This document shows positions 1 through 7,174 of a DNA stretch of 13,232 nucleotides, piece by piece. Each line of letters starts with the position of its first letter. The first letter of the stretch is position 1. The DNA is taken from assembly GCA_943354625.1 (NCBI GenBank), contig CALRCS010000011.1, forward strand, positions 1-13,232, read 5' to 3'. This DNA is from Candidatus Nomurabacteria bacterium (GTDB lineage: Bacteria; Patescibacteriota; Minisyncoccia; Phycocordibacterales; PALSA-1337). The position numbers and the translations under genes were made by a program. The notes under the pieces were generated by a model. That model searched no databases. It was not told where the DNA came from and saw nothing but the letters and a program-made list of their open reading frames with translations.

Positions 1-1758
1 ACAATTGCATCATCTACAGGATTGTCAATGGCACCATATGGATGTAGAGATGGAGATGTATTTGGTATTACAGCTACAACAACTGGTTATGTTTCAACGA
101 CTACATATGGAACATATAGTGGAAGTGCTGTAAATAATATAACTGCTACAACTAGTTATACACTCAAGGTTATTGCAATGACAAGTGAAAACGATGTCAA
201 TGTTATGCCAACAATAGGTATGCCTTTTTCATCAACTTCTCCTGCAGTGGGTCAAATCACAGTTGCTAGTTCAACTTATAGTGGTGGTGTTTGGTATCTA
301 GTTGCTACTTCGACTGCACCAGCTGGAGCTACACTTATGGCTACTTCAAGTGGGTATATAAATAATACAATTGCAAATGTCGTGACTTCGACATCTGCAC
401 AGCGTACTGTCGCTTTTGATGGAGGAAGTAGTGCGACATACAATAGTACAAGTAAATTATTATATGGTCTGAAAGTAGTTACAGCTGATCAGTTTGGAAA
501 TTCTGTTACTCCTCTATCCGCATCATATCGTGGCAATACTACGACTTCAACTAACGGATCTACACTTTATTGGGCTGATACTTCTGCTACTGTTGGAGTA
601 TTAAATATAATTGCACCCGGGTATCTTTATGCCACATCTACTAATACAGGATTTTATAGTGTTAAGACAGCAAGTACCACGCAAGTAGCAATTACTCTTG
701 GAAATTCTACTGCAACTACAACGCCAATCACTGTTAGTGGTACAGCAAAAGGTTTGGAAGCAATGTTGAAAATCTCATCATTTTGGGATGAATTAGGTAA
801 TAGTATTATGCCAAGTACAGGTTCACCATTTTCTGTAAGTGGTGCACTTAATCTAATCTCTCAAACTTATAGTGGAGGTGCATGGTATGTTGCGGCATCA
901 TCAACTAATTTGGTTGGAGGTAGTTTAATAGCTTCTGTAGATGGTTATGTCACTGAGAGTGTTTCAAGTGTTCTGACTTCAACCACTACGCAATACACAT
1001 TTGATGTGGGTGATACTGGATCAACATATCATATCGTTGGATTACCATTCGCTTTAAAAGTAACAGCAGAAAAATCAAGTGATAGTTCAGCTCTATCTGG
1101 TGCCACTGTGACCTCAGGAAACTTATTTGGTACTGCTTGTTCAGAAAATAGTTCAACCGGAACATACTATTGTGCCATACCTCTTTCTGATACAGAAAGA
1201 TACGTTAAGGTGGTAAAGAGCGGTTTTACTACAAAGGAAGATATTTTTACCGATAGAACTTCTGCAACTGACATTCAAGACGCAATAACACTTTCCTTAC
1301 CCGAAGGAAGTGGTGGAAACACCAGTAACAGTAGTGGTGGAGGTATAGTCGGAGGAGGAGGTTGGTCACCAGCACCAACAATAGTACCACCTATACGCGT
1401 CACTACTAAAGATTGCCCACCAGGTTATGATTGCAAAGTAAATCCAGCAAATATTACTCCTAGTGTCTCTCCAAACTTCGGTTCAGCTAGTATACCAAGC
1501 TTCTTAAGAAGATTAGTAAAGGGTGTTTCTGGAGATGATGTACGTGGCCTACAAATGTTATTAAATTCAGATCCTGAAACCCAAATTTCTTTGATAGGAG
1601 TTGGTTCAAAAGGAAATGAAACAGATTTCTTTGGTGGATTGACTACTAAAGCAGTTCAGAAATTCCAGGTAAAATATGGAATTGCAAAAGAGGGTGATGA
1701 AGGATATGGACAGGTTGGACCAAAGACAAGAGCAAAATTGAATCAATTGAAGAAATAG
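1..1758 (+). CDS. Surface protein with alternating repeat domains and C-terminal peptidoglycan-binding domain (5' end missing)
   Basis: The reading frame is open from base 1, so the N-terminus and any signal peptide lie outside the window; 585 residues are visible. The body is rich in Ser, Thr and Gly. It has two alternating module types of roughly 80-90 residues. Type A (about nt 172-420 and 760-1020) carries a MP-GxPFS stretch, then TYSGGxWY, then an LTST-like end. Type B (about 460-720 and 1045-1300) begins with a LKVTA-like strand and resembles carboxypeptidase-regulatory or Ig-like beta-sandwich domains. A Gly/Ser linker (about 1309-1365) and a CPPGYDC segment lead to a C-terminal PG_binding_1-like domain (about 1494-1755) with the signature FLRRLVKGVSGDDVRGLQ and a later AVQKFQ. 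Proteins of this layout are common cell-surface proteins in Parcubacteria. The inferred role is wall-attached adhesion or surface layer. The small gene at 1760 follows after 1 bp. Confidence 0.85.
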   Translation, partial: TIASSTGLSMAPYGCRDGDVFGITATTTGYVSTTTYGTYSGSAVNNITATTSYTLKVIAMTSENDVNVMPTIGMPFSSTSPAVGQITVASSTYSGGVWYLVATSTAPAGATLMATSSGYINNTIANVVTSTSAQRTVAFDGGSSATYNSTSKLLYGLKVVTADQFGNSVTPLSASYRGNTTTSTNGSTLYWADTSATVGVLNIIAPGYLYATSTNTGFYSVKTASTTQVAITLGNSTATTTPITVSGTAKGLEAMLKISSFWDELGNSIMPSTGSPFSVSGALNLISQTYSGGAWYVAASSTNLVGGSLIASVDGYVTESVSSVLTSTTTQYTFDVGDTGSTYHIVGLPFALKVTAEKSSDSSALSGATVTSGNLFGTACSENSSTGTYYCAIPLSDTERYVKVVKSGFTTKEDIFTDRTSATDIQDAITLSLPEGSGGNTSNSSGGGIVGGGGWSPAPTIVPPIRVTTKDCPPGYDCKVNPANITPSVSPNFGSASIPSFLRRLVKGVSGDDVRGLQMLLNSDPETQISLIGVGSKGNETDFFGGLTTKAVQKFQVKYGIAKEGDEGYGQVGPKTRAKLNQLKK

Positions 1759-1759
1759 A

Positions 1760-1918
1760 ATGAGTAATCCATTTGATCAATCATTCTTTAGATTCTTATT
1801 CGGTTTTAGCTTTATTCTCCTTGTAAGTTTTGCTTTACTTTTCTTTGTAGTCAAATACAGTACATCATTGGAAAAACAAGAAGCCGCTGTTTTTGGTGCG
1901 ATTTCTATGAAAAAATAA
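1760..1918 (+). CDS. 52-residue single-pass membrane protein
   Basis: The ATG lies one base after the stop of the surface-protein gene, which suggests co-transcription and coupled translation. The product starts MSNPFDQSFF, has one hydrophobic helix (about residues 11-32, RFLFGFSFILLVSF onward) and a short polar tail ending AISMKK. I do not recognise the family. That it is a real gene is supported by its position, by the terminator right behind it, and by a second copy at 3135-3194. There the reading frame is kept and five of six differences over the first 13 codons are synonymous. It may help localise or export the upstream surface protein; that is inference from adjacency only. Confidence 0.6.
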   Translation: MSNPFDQSFFRFLFGFSFILLVSFALLFFVVKYSTSLEKQEAAVFGAISMKK

Positions 1919-2010
1919 TAGAACACAAAAATTATTAAATGTTTTAATTAAATTTTAAAATAGTTAATAATTATACTTCGCAGTAGAGCCACCTTTAATC
2001 AGGTGGTTTT
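1901..2010 (+). repeat. Direct repeat, copy 1 (end of small gene plus terminator)
   Basis: This 110-bp stretch matches 3177-3286 with four mismatches and no gaps. It contains the last codons and stop of the 52-residue gene, an AT-rich spacer and the terminator hairpin. A shorter upstream block (1766-1803 against 3135-3172, six mismatches in 38) shows that the homology extended across the small gene before an internal deletion in the second copy. The two copies bracket the RhuM-Fic gene. Confidence 0.93.
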
Positions 2011-2017
2011 TTGTTTT
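1988..2017 (+). terminator. Rho-independent terminator after the surface-protein/small-gene pair
   Basis: The stem CCACCT (1989-1994) and AGGTGG (2001-2006) encloses a six-base loop and is followed by a run of six T, then GTTTT. It ends transcription of the surface-protein unit before the Fic gene. Confidence 0.85.
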
Positions 2018-2071
2018 AGGAAATTCAGGCACTATTAGTATATTTTGTGAAGTATACAGAAGTTTTTCGTT

Positions 2072-2080
2072 TGTTAGAAT
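2072..2080 (+). promoter_or_regulatory. Extended -10 promoter of the RhuM-Fic gene, predicted leaderless
   Basis: TGTTAGAAT is an extended -10 (TGn followed by TAGAAT). It ends six bases before the ATG at 2087, so transcription should begin at or within a base or two of the start codon. No convincing -35 is seen. Confidence 0.5.
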
Positions 2081-2086
2081 GAACAG

Positions 2087-3100
2087 ATGAGCAAAAAATC
2101 AACTATTAAAAATCAAAATGGTGGCCTAATACTCTACACCAGTAAAAAAGGTGTAGTAGAGCTTCGTGCTGATACGGATAAGGAGACTATTTGGGCAAGT
2201 CTCGATCAGATTGCTGCTCTTTTTGGGCGTGATAACTCAGTGATATCTAGACATTTTAAAAATATATTTATAGAATCAGAACTTGATAAAAATTTAGTTG
2301 TTGCAAAAAATGCAACAACTGCAAAAGATGGAAAAACTTATATTGTAGAGTATTATAATTTGGATGCAATACTTTCAGTTGGTTATAGAGTAAATTCCAA
2401 ACAAGCTACTCAGTTTCGTATCTGGGCAACTAAAACTCTTCGAGAATATCTTATAAAAGGCATGGTAGTTAATAATGACAGAATTAAGCAATTACCAGAT
2501 AAAATTCTCAACGATCTTAATGAAAAGATCTTATTTATTCAGAAAACAATTAAGAAAAGAGAATTGAATCAAAGTGAAACTGACAGTCTTATGTCTGTAA
2601 TACATGATTATGCAAATTCATGGAAATTTCTTAAGGAATACGATGAGGGCGATTTGAAATTAAGGACAAGTAAAAACAAAGAGAAAGTGCGTCTGGAATA
2701 TGATTTCATTCTTAAATCTATAAATACCCTTAAAGAAGATCTTATGATAAAAAAAGAAGCTTCTGATCTCTTTGGTTTAGAACGAGATGGCACATTTCAG
2801 GGAATTCTAAGAACTATTTATCAAACATTTGATGGTAAGGAACTTTATGCAAGCCTCGAAGAAAAGGCTGCTCACTTAATATACTTTATCATTAAAGATC
2901 ACCCATTTTCTGATGGAAATAAGCGTATAGGAGCATTTCTATTCATACATTTTCTAAAATTAAATGAGATTTTACTCCGTGTAAATGGTGACCAAAAAAT
3001 AAATGACAACACTCTGGTAGCTCTAGCTCTTCTTATTGCTGAAAGTGCTCCAGGGGAAAAAGATGTGATGATGGCACTAGTGACAAATTTATTGGTCTAA
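2087..3100 (+). CDS. RhuM-Fic/Doc fusion protein
   Basis: A 337-residue protein of the 'virulence protein RhuM/Fic/DOC' architecture. The N-terminal part (about residues 10-125) is RhuM-like: WASLDQIAALFGRDNSVISR, then YYNLDAILSVGYRVNS and FRIWATKTLREYL, a DNA-binding-like region seen in phage and mobile-element proteins. A linker (130-215) leads to a C-terminal Fic domain. Its active-site motif HPFSDGNKR spans residues 272-280 (His272, Asp276, Asn278, Lys279, Arg280). The Lys after Asn resembles Doc, a kinase that phosphorylates EF-Tu, rather than the GNGR of AMP-transferring Fic proteins. Phosphotransfer is therefore possible but unproven. I see no clear (S/T)xxxE(G/N) inhibitory helix and no adjacent antitoxin gene. 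The gene is bracketed by 110-bp direct repeats and has its own promoter and no Shine-Dalgarno, which suggests a mobile or shuffled module. Confidence 0.88.
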   Translation: MSKKSTIKNQNGGLILYTSKKGVVELRADTDKETIWASLDQIAALFGRDNSVISRHFKNIFIESELDKNLVVAKNATTAKDGKTYIVEYYNLDAILSVGYRVNSKQATQFRIWATKTLREYLIKGMVVNNDRIKQLPDKILNDLNEKILFIQKTIKKRELNQSETDSLMSVIHDYANSWKFLKEYDEGDLKLRTSKNKEKVRLEYDFILKSINTLKEDLMIKKEASDLFGLERDGTFQGILRTIYQTFDGKELYASLEEKAAHLIYFIIKDHPFSDGNKRIGAFLFIHFLKLNEILLRVNGDQKINDNTLVALALLIAESAPGEKDVMMALVTNLLV

Positions 3101-3119
3101 TTACAACTTTTCTCTAAAT

Positions 3120-3139
3120 GGGTTAAAATATTTTAACCC
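3120..3139. repeat. 20-bp perfect palindrome after the Fic gene
   Basis: GGGTTAAAATATTTTAACCC reads the same on both strands and lies 19 bp after the Fic stop codon. As RNA it could form a tight hairpin, but it has no T-run behind it, so it is a weak terminator at best. It could instead be a dimeric protein-binding site. Its last bases overlap the start of the remnant of the small membrane gene. Confidence 0.7.
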
Positions 3140-3194
3140 ACTTGATCAATCCTTCTTCAGATTCCTATTTGGATCAATTTCTCTGAAAAAATAA
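3135..3194 (+). pseudogene. Remnant of the 52-residue membrane-protein gene with the membrane helix deleted
   Basis: Reading from 3135 gives NPLDQSFFRFLFG joined directly to SISLKK and a TAA stop, against SNPFDQSFFRFLFG...AISMKK in the intact gene. The join removes about 110 bp that encode the membrane helix, keeping the frame. No ATG, GTG or TTG remains in frame just upstream. Most substitutions in the 5' block fall at third codon positions, so this copy was probably under protein-level selection before it decayed. Confidence 0.7.
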
Positions 3195-3286
3195 TAGAAC
3201 ACAAAAATTATTAAATGTTTTAATTAAATTTTAAAATAATTGATAATTATACTTCGCAGTAGAGCCACCTTTAATTAGGTGGTTTT
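3177..3286 (+). repeat. Direct repeat, copy 2
   Basis: It matches 1901-2010 over 110 bp with four mismatches and includes the stop codon and terminator. It lies 76 bp after the end of the Fic gene. Recombination between the copies would remove 1,276 bp including the whole Fic gene. Confidence 0.93.
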
Positions 3287-3294
3287 ACTTTTTT
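3265..3294 (+). terminator. Rho-independent terminator, second copy
   Basis: The stem CCACCT (3265-3270) and AGGTGG (3277-3282) with loop TTAATT is followed by TTTTACTTTTTT. It probably ends Fic-gene transcription. Confidence 0.8.
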
Positions 3295-3316
3295 ATATTT
3301 TAATTGTCGAATGCTG

Positions 3317-3369
3317 GATTTTATCCAGATTTTATCAAAATTTTATACGGATTTTATCACCTTTTTATA
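3317..3369. repeat. Array of T-tracts phased at 11 bp upstream of the lipase-like gene
   Basis: The 9-mer GATTTTATC occurs exactly at 3317, 3328 and 3350, with a degenerate unit (AATTTTATA) at 3339 and another (CTTTTTATA) at 3361. All start positions are 11 bp apart, one helical turn. The array ends about 38 bp before the ATG of the next gene. It could be intrinsically curved DNA acting like an UP element, or a cooperative binding site for a regulator. A possible -10 (TATTAT, 3379-3384) follows. Confidence 0.65.
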
Positions 3370-3406
3370 TGATGGGCATATTATTAATTTTAACTAAAAA
3401 TAATAT

Positions 3407-6061
3407 ATGTTTAAAAATAAAAAATTATATTTAAAAATTGCTTTCTTTATATCAATCATTTTCTTTACTCCACTAGTTTCTTTTGCAGAAACTCATGTAT
3501 ATCCAAGCGATGTACAGGAAGTGTGGGTATGGGATAAAGCAGGTAGTCCTTATATACTTGAGGAGTCAATATATATACCACATGGAGACTCGCTCACTAT
3601 AAAAGAAGGTGTAGAAGTTATATCTGCTACAACGACAGATGGCCCATACAATATGAGTTTTGATGGAGGTCTAAATGTATTAGGCACAAAAGAACAGCCT
3701 GTAAAATTTACTAATTTATATTCATTATATTTTTCAAATAGTTCAAGTACGATTGAATTTGCAATTATTGAGGGCTCTTTTAGTGCCATCACAGCTAAAG
3801 CTAGTCACATAGATATTTTAAATAGCACCATAAAAAATAATTCTTATGGAATAACATCATCTATGAATCAACATTTTTTTCAATCCCAAAAGAAAATTGA
3901 ACCAAATACTGGTGGTATAGGGAATGCTATGGTTGGTATAGAAATGGACTATGATCAAAATATTATTACTATACATGACTCAAGTATTATAAATAACAAT
4001 TATTATGGAATCATCAATCAGACTCAAAATCCTATTGATGCAACTAACAATTGGTGGGGAAGAAAAGAGGGGCCTAACCTATCCGAAACTCTAGGATTTG
4101 TAAATACTGAACCATGGAAAGAAAAAGATCTAAACATTATAGATGTGCCAGTATGTTGTTCAAATGTACTATTTATACCAGGTTTTGAAGCTAGTAGACT
4201 ATATAAAAATGAAACAGGTTTATTAGGCACAACTACAAATACGCTTTGGGAACCAAATAGAAATGATGATATTAGAAAGTTATATATGGATTCTAAAGGC
4301 AAAAGTATAGATCAAACAATATACACTAAAGATGTACTAGAGGGGGCAACGGGAATTGGATACATATATAAATCTTTTGTTACTGAGATGGATGGTCTTG
4401 TATCTAATAATTCTATAAATGAATGGAAATCATTACCTTATGATTGGAGAAATGGAGTATATGATATGGTCGATAATCAAGTCCTAGAGAGTATTTATCA
4501 ACTAGCTTCAACTTCAAAAACTGGAAAAATAACAATGATAGCACATAGCAATGGTGGTTTATTTGCAAAGGCTATTATAAAAAAACTTGAAGAAAAAGGT
4601 ATATCCAGCCTTGTCGATAATCTTATTTTTATTACTGTTCCAGAGCTTGGTACTTCAGAATCAATATTGAGTATGTTAAATGGTTATGATCAGTCTATTC
4701 TTTCTGGACTTGTCTTATCAAAAAATAATGCTAGAACATTTTCTCAGAATTTACCAGGAGCCTATGGCTTATTACCCTCAAGAAAGTTTTTTGAAAAGAA
4801 TCCTTTAACAGTTATTTCAGATCTATTTACAAGTAATTCACTCATTTCTTCATTTGAAGGTATGAAAAACTTTCTCTTAAATAATTCCTTTTCAAAAGCT
4901 TCATCAACAGATACGAATATACCACTTTTATTAAATTCATACCTTCTTTCTTTAAGTGATTCATTTCACGTAAATATAGATAGTTGGAAACCTGCAACTA
5001 GTACTAAAACTTTATCAATTTTTGGTTGGGGTATGCCGACTTCACAGAGTATTACCTATAAACCCGATACCCATTGTAATAAAAGTAAGAATCTAGCTTG
5101 TGGTGTGGAATATTCTTCAATTCTTGATATAGCTGGAGATGGTACTGTGCTCACACAAAGTAATTCTCAAAATGCTGACACGACACTTTTCTTTAATTTA
5201 AAAGACTTTAGAAAAGAAACGTATGAAAATGTAGCTCATGCAAATATTCTAGAAGCTACAGCTATATTGGCTAAATTAAAAGATACAATTACTGATACAA
5301 AACCTGTGAATCCTAGTTATGAAAAGTACTTTTCTACGACGGAGCCTATTGATACAGATAAATATCTTACAATAAAGATATATTCGCCAGTGGATATTGA
5401 TGTTTATGATAAAGATGGACACCATACCGGTGCAATATACAATCCTGATCTCGGTGGTTACACTCCTGATTGGAAGAATAGTATACCGGGTAGTTACTAT
5501 GGGGATTTTGATAAGATAAAAATGATTATGGTTCCTTATGATCAAGATTATCAAATTGTATTGAGTGGAAATAATTCTGGAGTATTTGCTGTTACAGCAG
5601 ATATATCACAATCAGGTAAAATTCTCGCTTCTACTACCTTTGCTGATCTACCTGTAACACCAGCCACAAATATTGATTTTATTGTTGGGACTTCAACAGA
5701 GTCTTTTGCTAGTACAACATCAATGGATATTGATATAGATGGGGATGGGGTAACTGATATAATAGGGCGCTCTAATGAATTTCTTCATTCCACTAGTACT
5801 GAATTGATAAAAGATCTTCCTACATATCTTGAGTTAATGAGAAAAGTCATACTCTCTCTAGGTTTACCTCTTTTGGCTGAAAAGAATTGGCTTAATCGCA
5901 TCGATAAGATCAGTAAAAACATTGAAAAGAAAAACTCTCATAAGGTTGATAAAATAGTAAAAAAGTTATCCAGCAAGAAGTTTAAGAATAAGAAATTAAG
6001 TGAGGGTCAAAAAACTGCTTTACTAAAGATATTTGAGGATTTATTGGTAAATATAGAATAA
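3407..6061 (+). CDS. Secreted LCAT-like lipase/acyltransferase with beta-helix and calcium-loop motif
   Basis: The 884-residue protein begins with a signal peptide (basic MFKNKKLYLK, hydrophobic core to about residue 24, likely cleavage after SFA at 27). Residues about 30-235 look like a right-handed beta-helix, closed by the NNWWGRKEGP signature typical of such folds (about 214-223). From residue 253 (VLFIPGFEASRLY) the sequence is an alpha/beta hydrolase of the lecithin:cholesterol acyltransferase-like lipase family. Ser381 in AHSNGG is the nucleophile, Asp578 in GDGTV the likely acid and His611 in AHAN the likely base. After the triad come about 140 residues of beta-rich sequence, a DIDGDGVTD calcium-binding loop (776-784), and a Lys-rich helical tail. 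The substrate is unknown. Many CPR bacteria cannot make fatty acids, so release of lipid from a host or from debris is a plausible inferred role. No terminator is evident before the ribosomal operon. Confidence 0.82.
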   Translation: MFKNKKLYLKIAFFISIIFFTPLVSFAETHVYPSDVQEVWVWDKAGSPYILEESIYIPHGDSLTIKEGVEVISATTTDGPYNMSFDGGLNVLGTKEQPVKFTNLYSLYFSNSSSTIEFAIIEGSFSAITAKASHIDILNSTIKNNSYGITSSMNQHFFQSQKKIEPNTGGIGNAMVGIEMDYDQNIITIHDSSIINNNYYGIINQTQNPIDATNNWWGRKEGPNLSETLGFVNTEPWKEKDLNIIDVPVCCSNVLFIPGFEASRLYKNETGLLGTTTNTLWEPNRNDDIRKLYMDSKGKSIDQTIYTKDVLEGATGIGYIYKSFVTEMDGLVSNNSINEWKSLPYDWRNGVYDMVDNQVLESIYQLASTSKTGKITMIAHSNGGLFAKAIIKKLEEKGISSLVDNLIFITVPELGTSESILSMLNGYDQSILSGLVLSKNNARTFSQNLPGAYGLLPSRKFFEKNPLTVISDLFTSNSLISSFEGMKNFLLNNSFSKASSTDTNIPLLLNSYLLSLSDSFHVNIDSWKPATSTKTLSIFGWGMPTSQSITYKPDTHCNKSKNLACGVEYSSILDIAGDGTVLTQSNSQNADTTLFFNLKDFRKETYENVAHANILEATAILAKLKDTITDTKPVNPSYEKYFSTTEPIDTDKYLTIKIYSPVDIDVYDKDGHHTGAIYNPDLGGYTPDWKNSIPGSYYGDFDKIKMIMVPYDQDYQIVLSGNNSGVFAVTADISQSGKILASTTFADLPVTPATNIDFIVGTSTESFASTTSMDIDIDGDGVTDIIGRSNEFLHSTSTELIKDLPTYLELMRKVILSLGLPLLAEKNWLNRIDKISKNIEKKNSHKVDKIVKKLSSKKFKNKKLSEGQKTALLKIFEDLLVNIE

Positions 6062-6097
6062 TTGACTACGAAGATAAGTTCTGATAGTGTATATACA
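6062..6097 (+). promoter_or_regulatory. Possible promoter of the rplJ-rplL operon
   Basis: TTGACT (6062-6067) matches the -35 consensus at five of six bases and begins directly after the stop codon of the lipase-like gene. The -10 is weak: TAGTGT (6085-6090) at 17-bp spacing or TATACA (6092-6097) at wider spacing. Confidence 0.4.
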
Positions 6098-6190
6098 TAA
6101 GGTCAGAGACAGAAGGCAATGCTTATAGCAGGGGAATTTAACCCATAAGACCTTCCTAGGCAACTCTACAACCTTAAAAGGTCGCATTAT
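6095..6190 (+). ncRNA. Ribosomal protein L10 leader
   Basis: The leader before rplJ carries the conserved AGAGACAGAAGGC block (6105-6117) and the paired CCTTCCTAGG block (6151-6160) of the L10 leader family, to which L10 or the L10-(L12)4 complex binds to repress its own operon. AAGGTC (6099-6104) pairs with GACCTT (6149-6154) to close the structure. A second AAGGTC (6178-6183), just before the start codon, could pair with the same GACCTT instead, giving two mutually exclusive folds. The assignment rests on position plus motif; the exact ends are approximate. Confidence 0.8.
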
Positions 6191-6215
6191 CAATTATTTG
6201 AAAATTAGTAAAAAA

Positions 6216-6707
6216 ATGGCAAGAACAAAAGTACAGAAGAAGGAGATTCTGGATAAACTTGACGGTATTATGAAAGACGCTCAGTCAATGGTCTTCGTAA
6301 ACTTTCATGGTCTGAATGTAGGAAATACCACACAAGTTCGTAGAAAATTAAAAAGTGAGAATGTAGGATTCTTTGTTTCAAAGAAATCTCTTACAAAGAA
6401 AGCTCTTCTTGAAAAGAAAATTTCTGGAATCTTACCAGAATTGACTGGGGAGGTAGGACTTGCTTACGGAGTAGATCTTATTGCTCCAGCTCGTGAGGTT
6501 TATGAATTCCAAAAGAAATATAAAGGTAATATTTCTATCTTGGGAGGTGTATTTGATGGGAAGTTTATGTCTAAAGAAGAAATGTTGGCAATTGCTCTCA
6601 TTCCTACACAGCAAACTCTCCGAGCAATGTTCGTCAATGTTATTAACTCTCCTATACAAGGATTTGTTATGGCACTCGATCAAATAGCAAAGAAAAAGAC
6701 AGTTTAG
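6216..6707 (+). CDS. rplJ: Large ribosomal subunit protein uL10 (L10)
   Basis: The 163-residue product begins MARTKVQKKEILDKL and continues with SMVFVNFHGLNV, KLKSENVGFFVSKKSL and a G-Y-I/V-type core. This matches L10, the base of the ribosomal stalk that anchors L7/L12 dimers to 23S rRNA. An upstream in-frame TTG (6198) would add six residues (MKISKK), but the ATG at 6216 gives the standard family N-terminus, so I chose it. No Shine-Dalgarno is present. The C-terminal helix for L12 binding (about 130-163) is present. The gene is preceded by the L10 leader and followed after 54 bp by rplL. Confidence 0.96.
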   Translation: MARTKVQKKEILDKLDGIMKDAQSMVFVNFHGLNVGNTTQVRRKLKSENVGFFVSKKSLTKKALLEKKISGILPELTGEVGLAYGVDLIAPAREVYEFQKKYKGNISILGGVFDGKFMSKEEMLAIALIPTQQTLRAMFVNVINSPIQGFVMALDQIAKKKTV

Positions 6708-6761
6708 TTAGTATACAAAACTTTAATAAAATTATTCATTATAAAAATTAACATTAATAAT

Positions 6762-7142
6762 ATGGAAACAGTAGAAATCCCAGCAAAGTTTAAGTCAATA
6801 GTAGAAGCAGTAGAGACTATGTCAGTATTGGATCTAAACGAGCTTGTAAAGCTATTAGAAAAGAAATTTGGCGTATCAGCTGCAGCAGTAGCAACAGCAG
6901 CCCCAGTTGCAGTAGCAGCATCAGATGAAAAGAGTACAGTTGCATTACACCTTACTTCAGCTGGTGAGCAGAAAATAGCAGTTATCAAGGTTATAAAGGA
7001 AGTTCTAGCTTTGGGCCTTAAGGAAGCAAAGGATATGGTAGACGGAGCTCCTATCCTTGTTAAGGATGCTATGAAGAAAGAAGATGCAGATGTTCTAAAG
7101 AAGAAAATCGAAGCTGCTGGAGGTAAAGTAGAATATAAATAA
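6762..7142 (+). CDS. rplL: Large ribosomal subunit protein bL12 (L7/L12)
   Basis: A 126-residue protein with the full L7/L12 plan: an N-terminal dimerisation helix pair (about 1-37), an Ala/Val-rich hinge (SAAAVATAAPVAVAA, about 39-53) and a C-terminal factor-binding domain with KIAVIKVIKEVLALGLKEAK and DMVDGAP. It forms the flexible ribosomal stalk that recruits translation GTPases. The start is METVEIPAKF with no Shine-Dalgarno, only an AT-rich leader. It shares the operon and leader control with rplJ. rpoB does not follow, unlike in many bacteria. Confidence 0.97.
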   Translation: METVEIPAKFKSIVEAVETMSVLDLNELVKLLEKKFGVSAAAVATAAPVAVAASDEKSTVALHLTSAGEQKIAVIKVIKEVLALGLKEAKDMVDGAPILVKDAMKKEDADVLKKKIEAAGGKVEYK

Positions 7143-7157
7143 CACATTCGTATTTCG

Positions 7158-7166
7158 TGTTATGAT
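7158..7166 (+). promoter_or_regulatory. Extended -10 promoter before the winged-helix gene
   Basis: TGTTATGAT forms an extended -10 whose hexamer ends eight bases before the ATG at 7175, again predicting a leaderless or nearly leaderless mRNA. A short hairpin TAACAC/GTGTTA (7140-7145, 7157-7162) overlaps it and may weakly separate it from rplL. Confidence 0.45.
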
Positions 7167-7174
7167 GTATTCTT

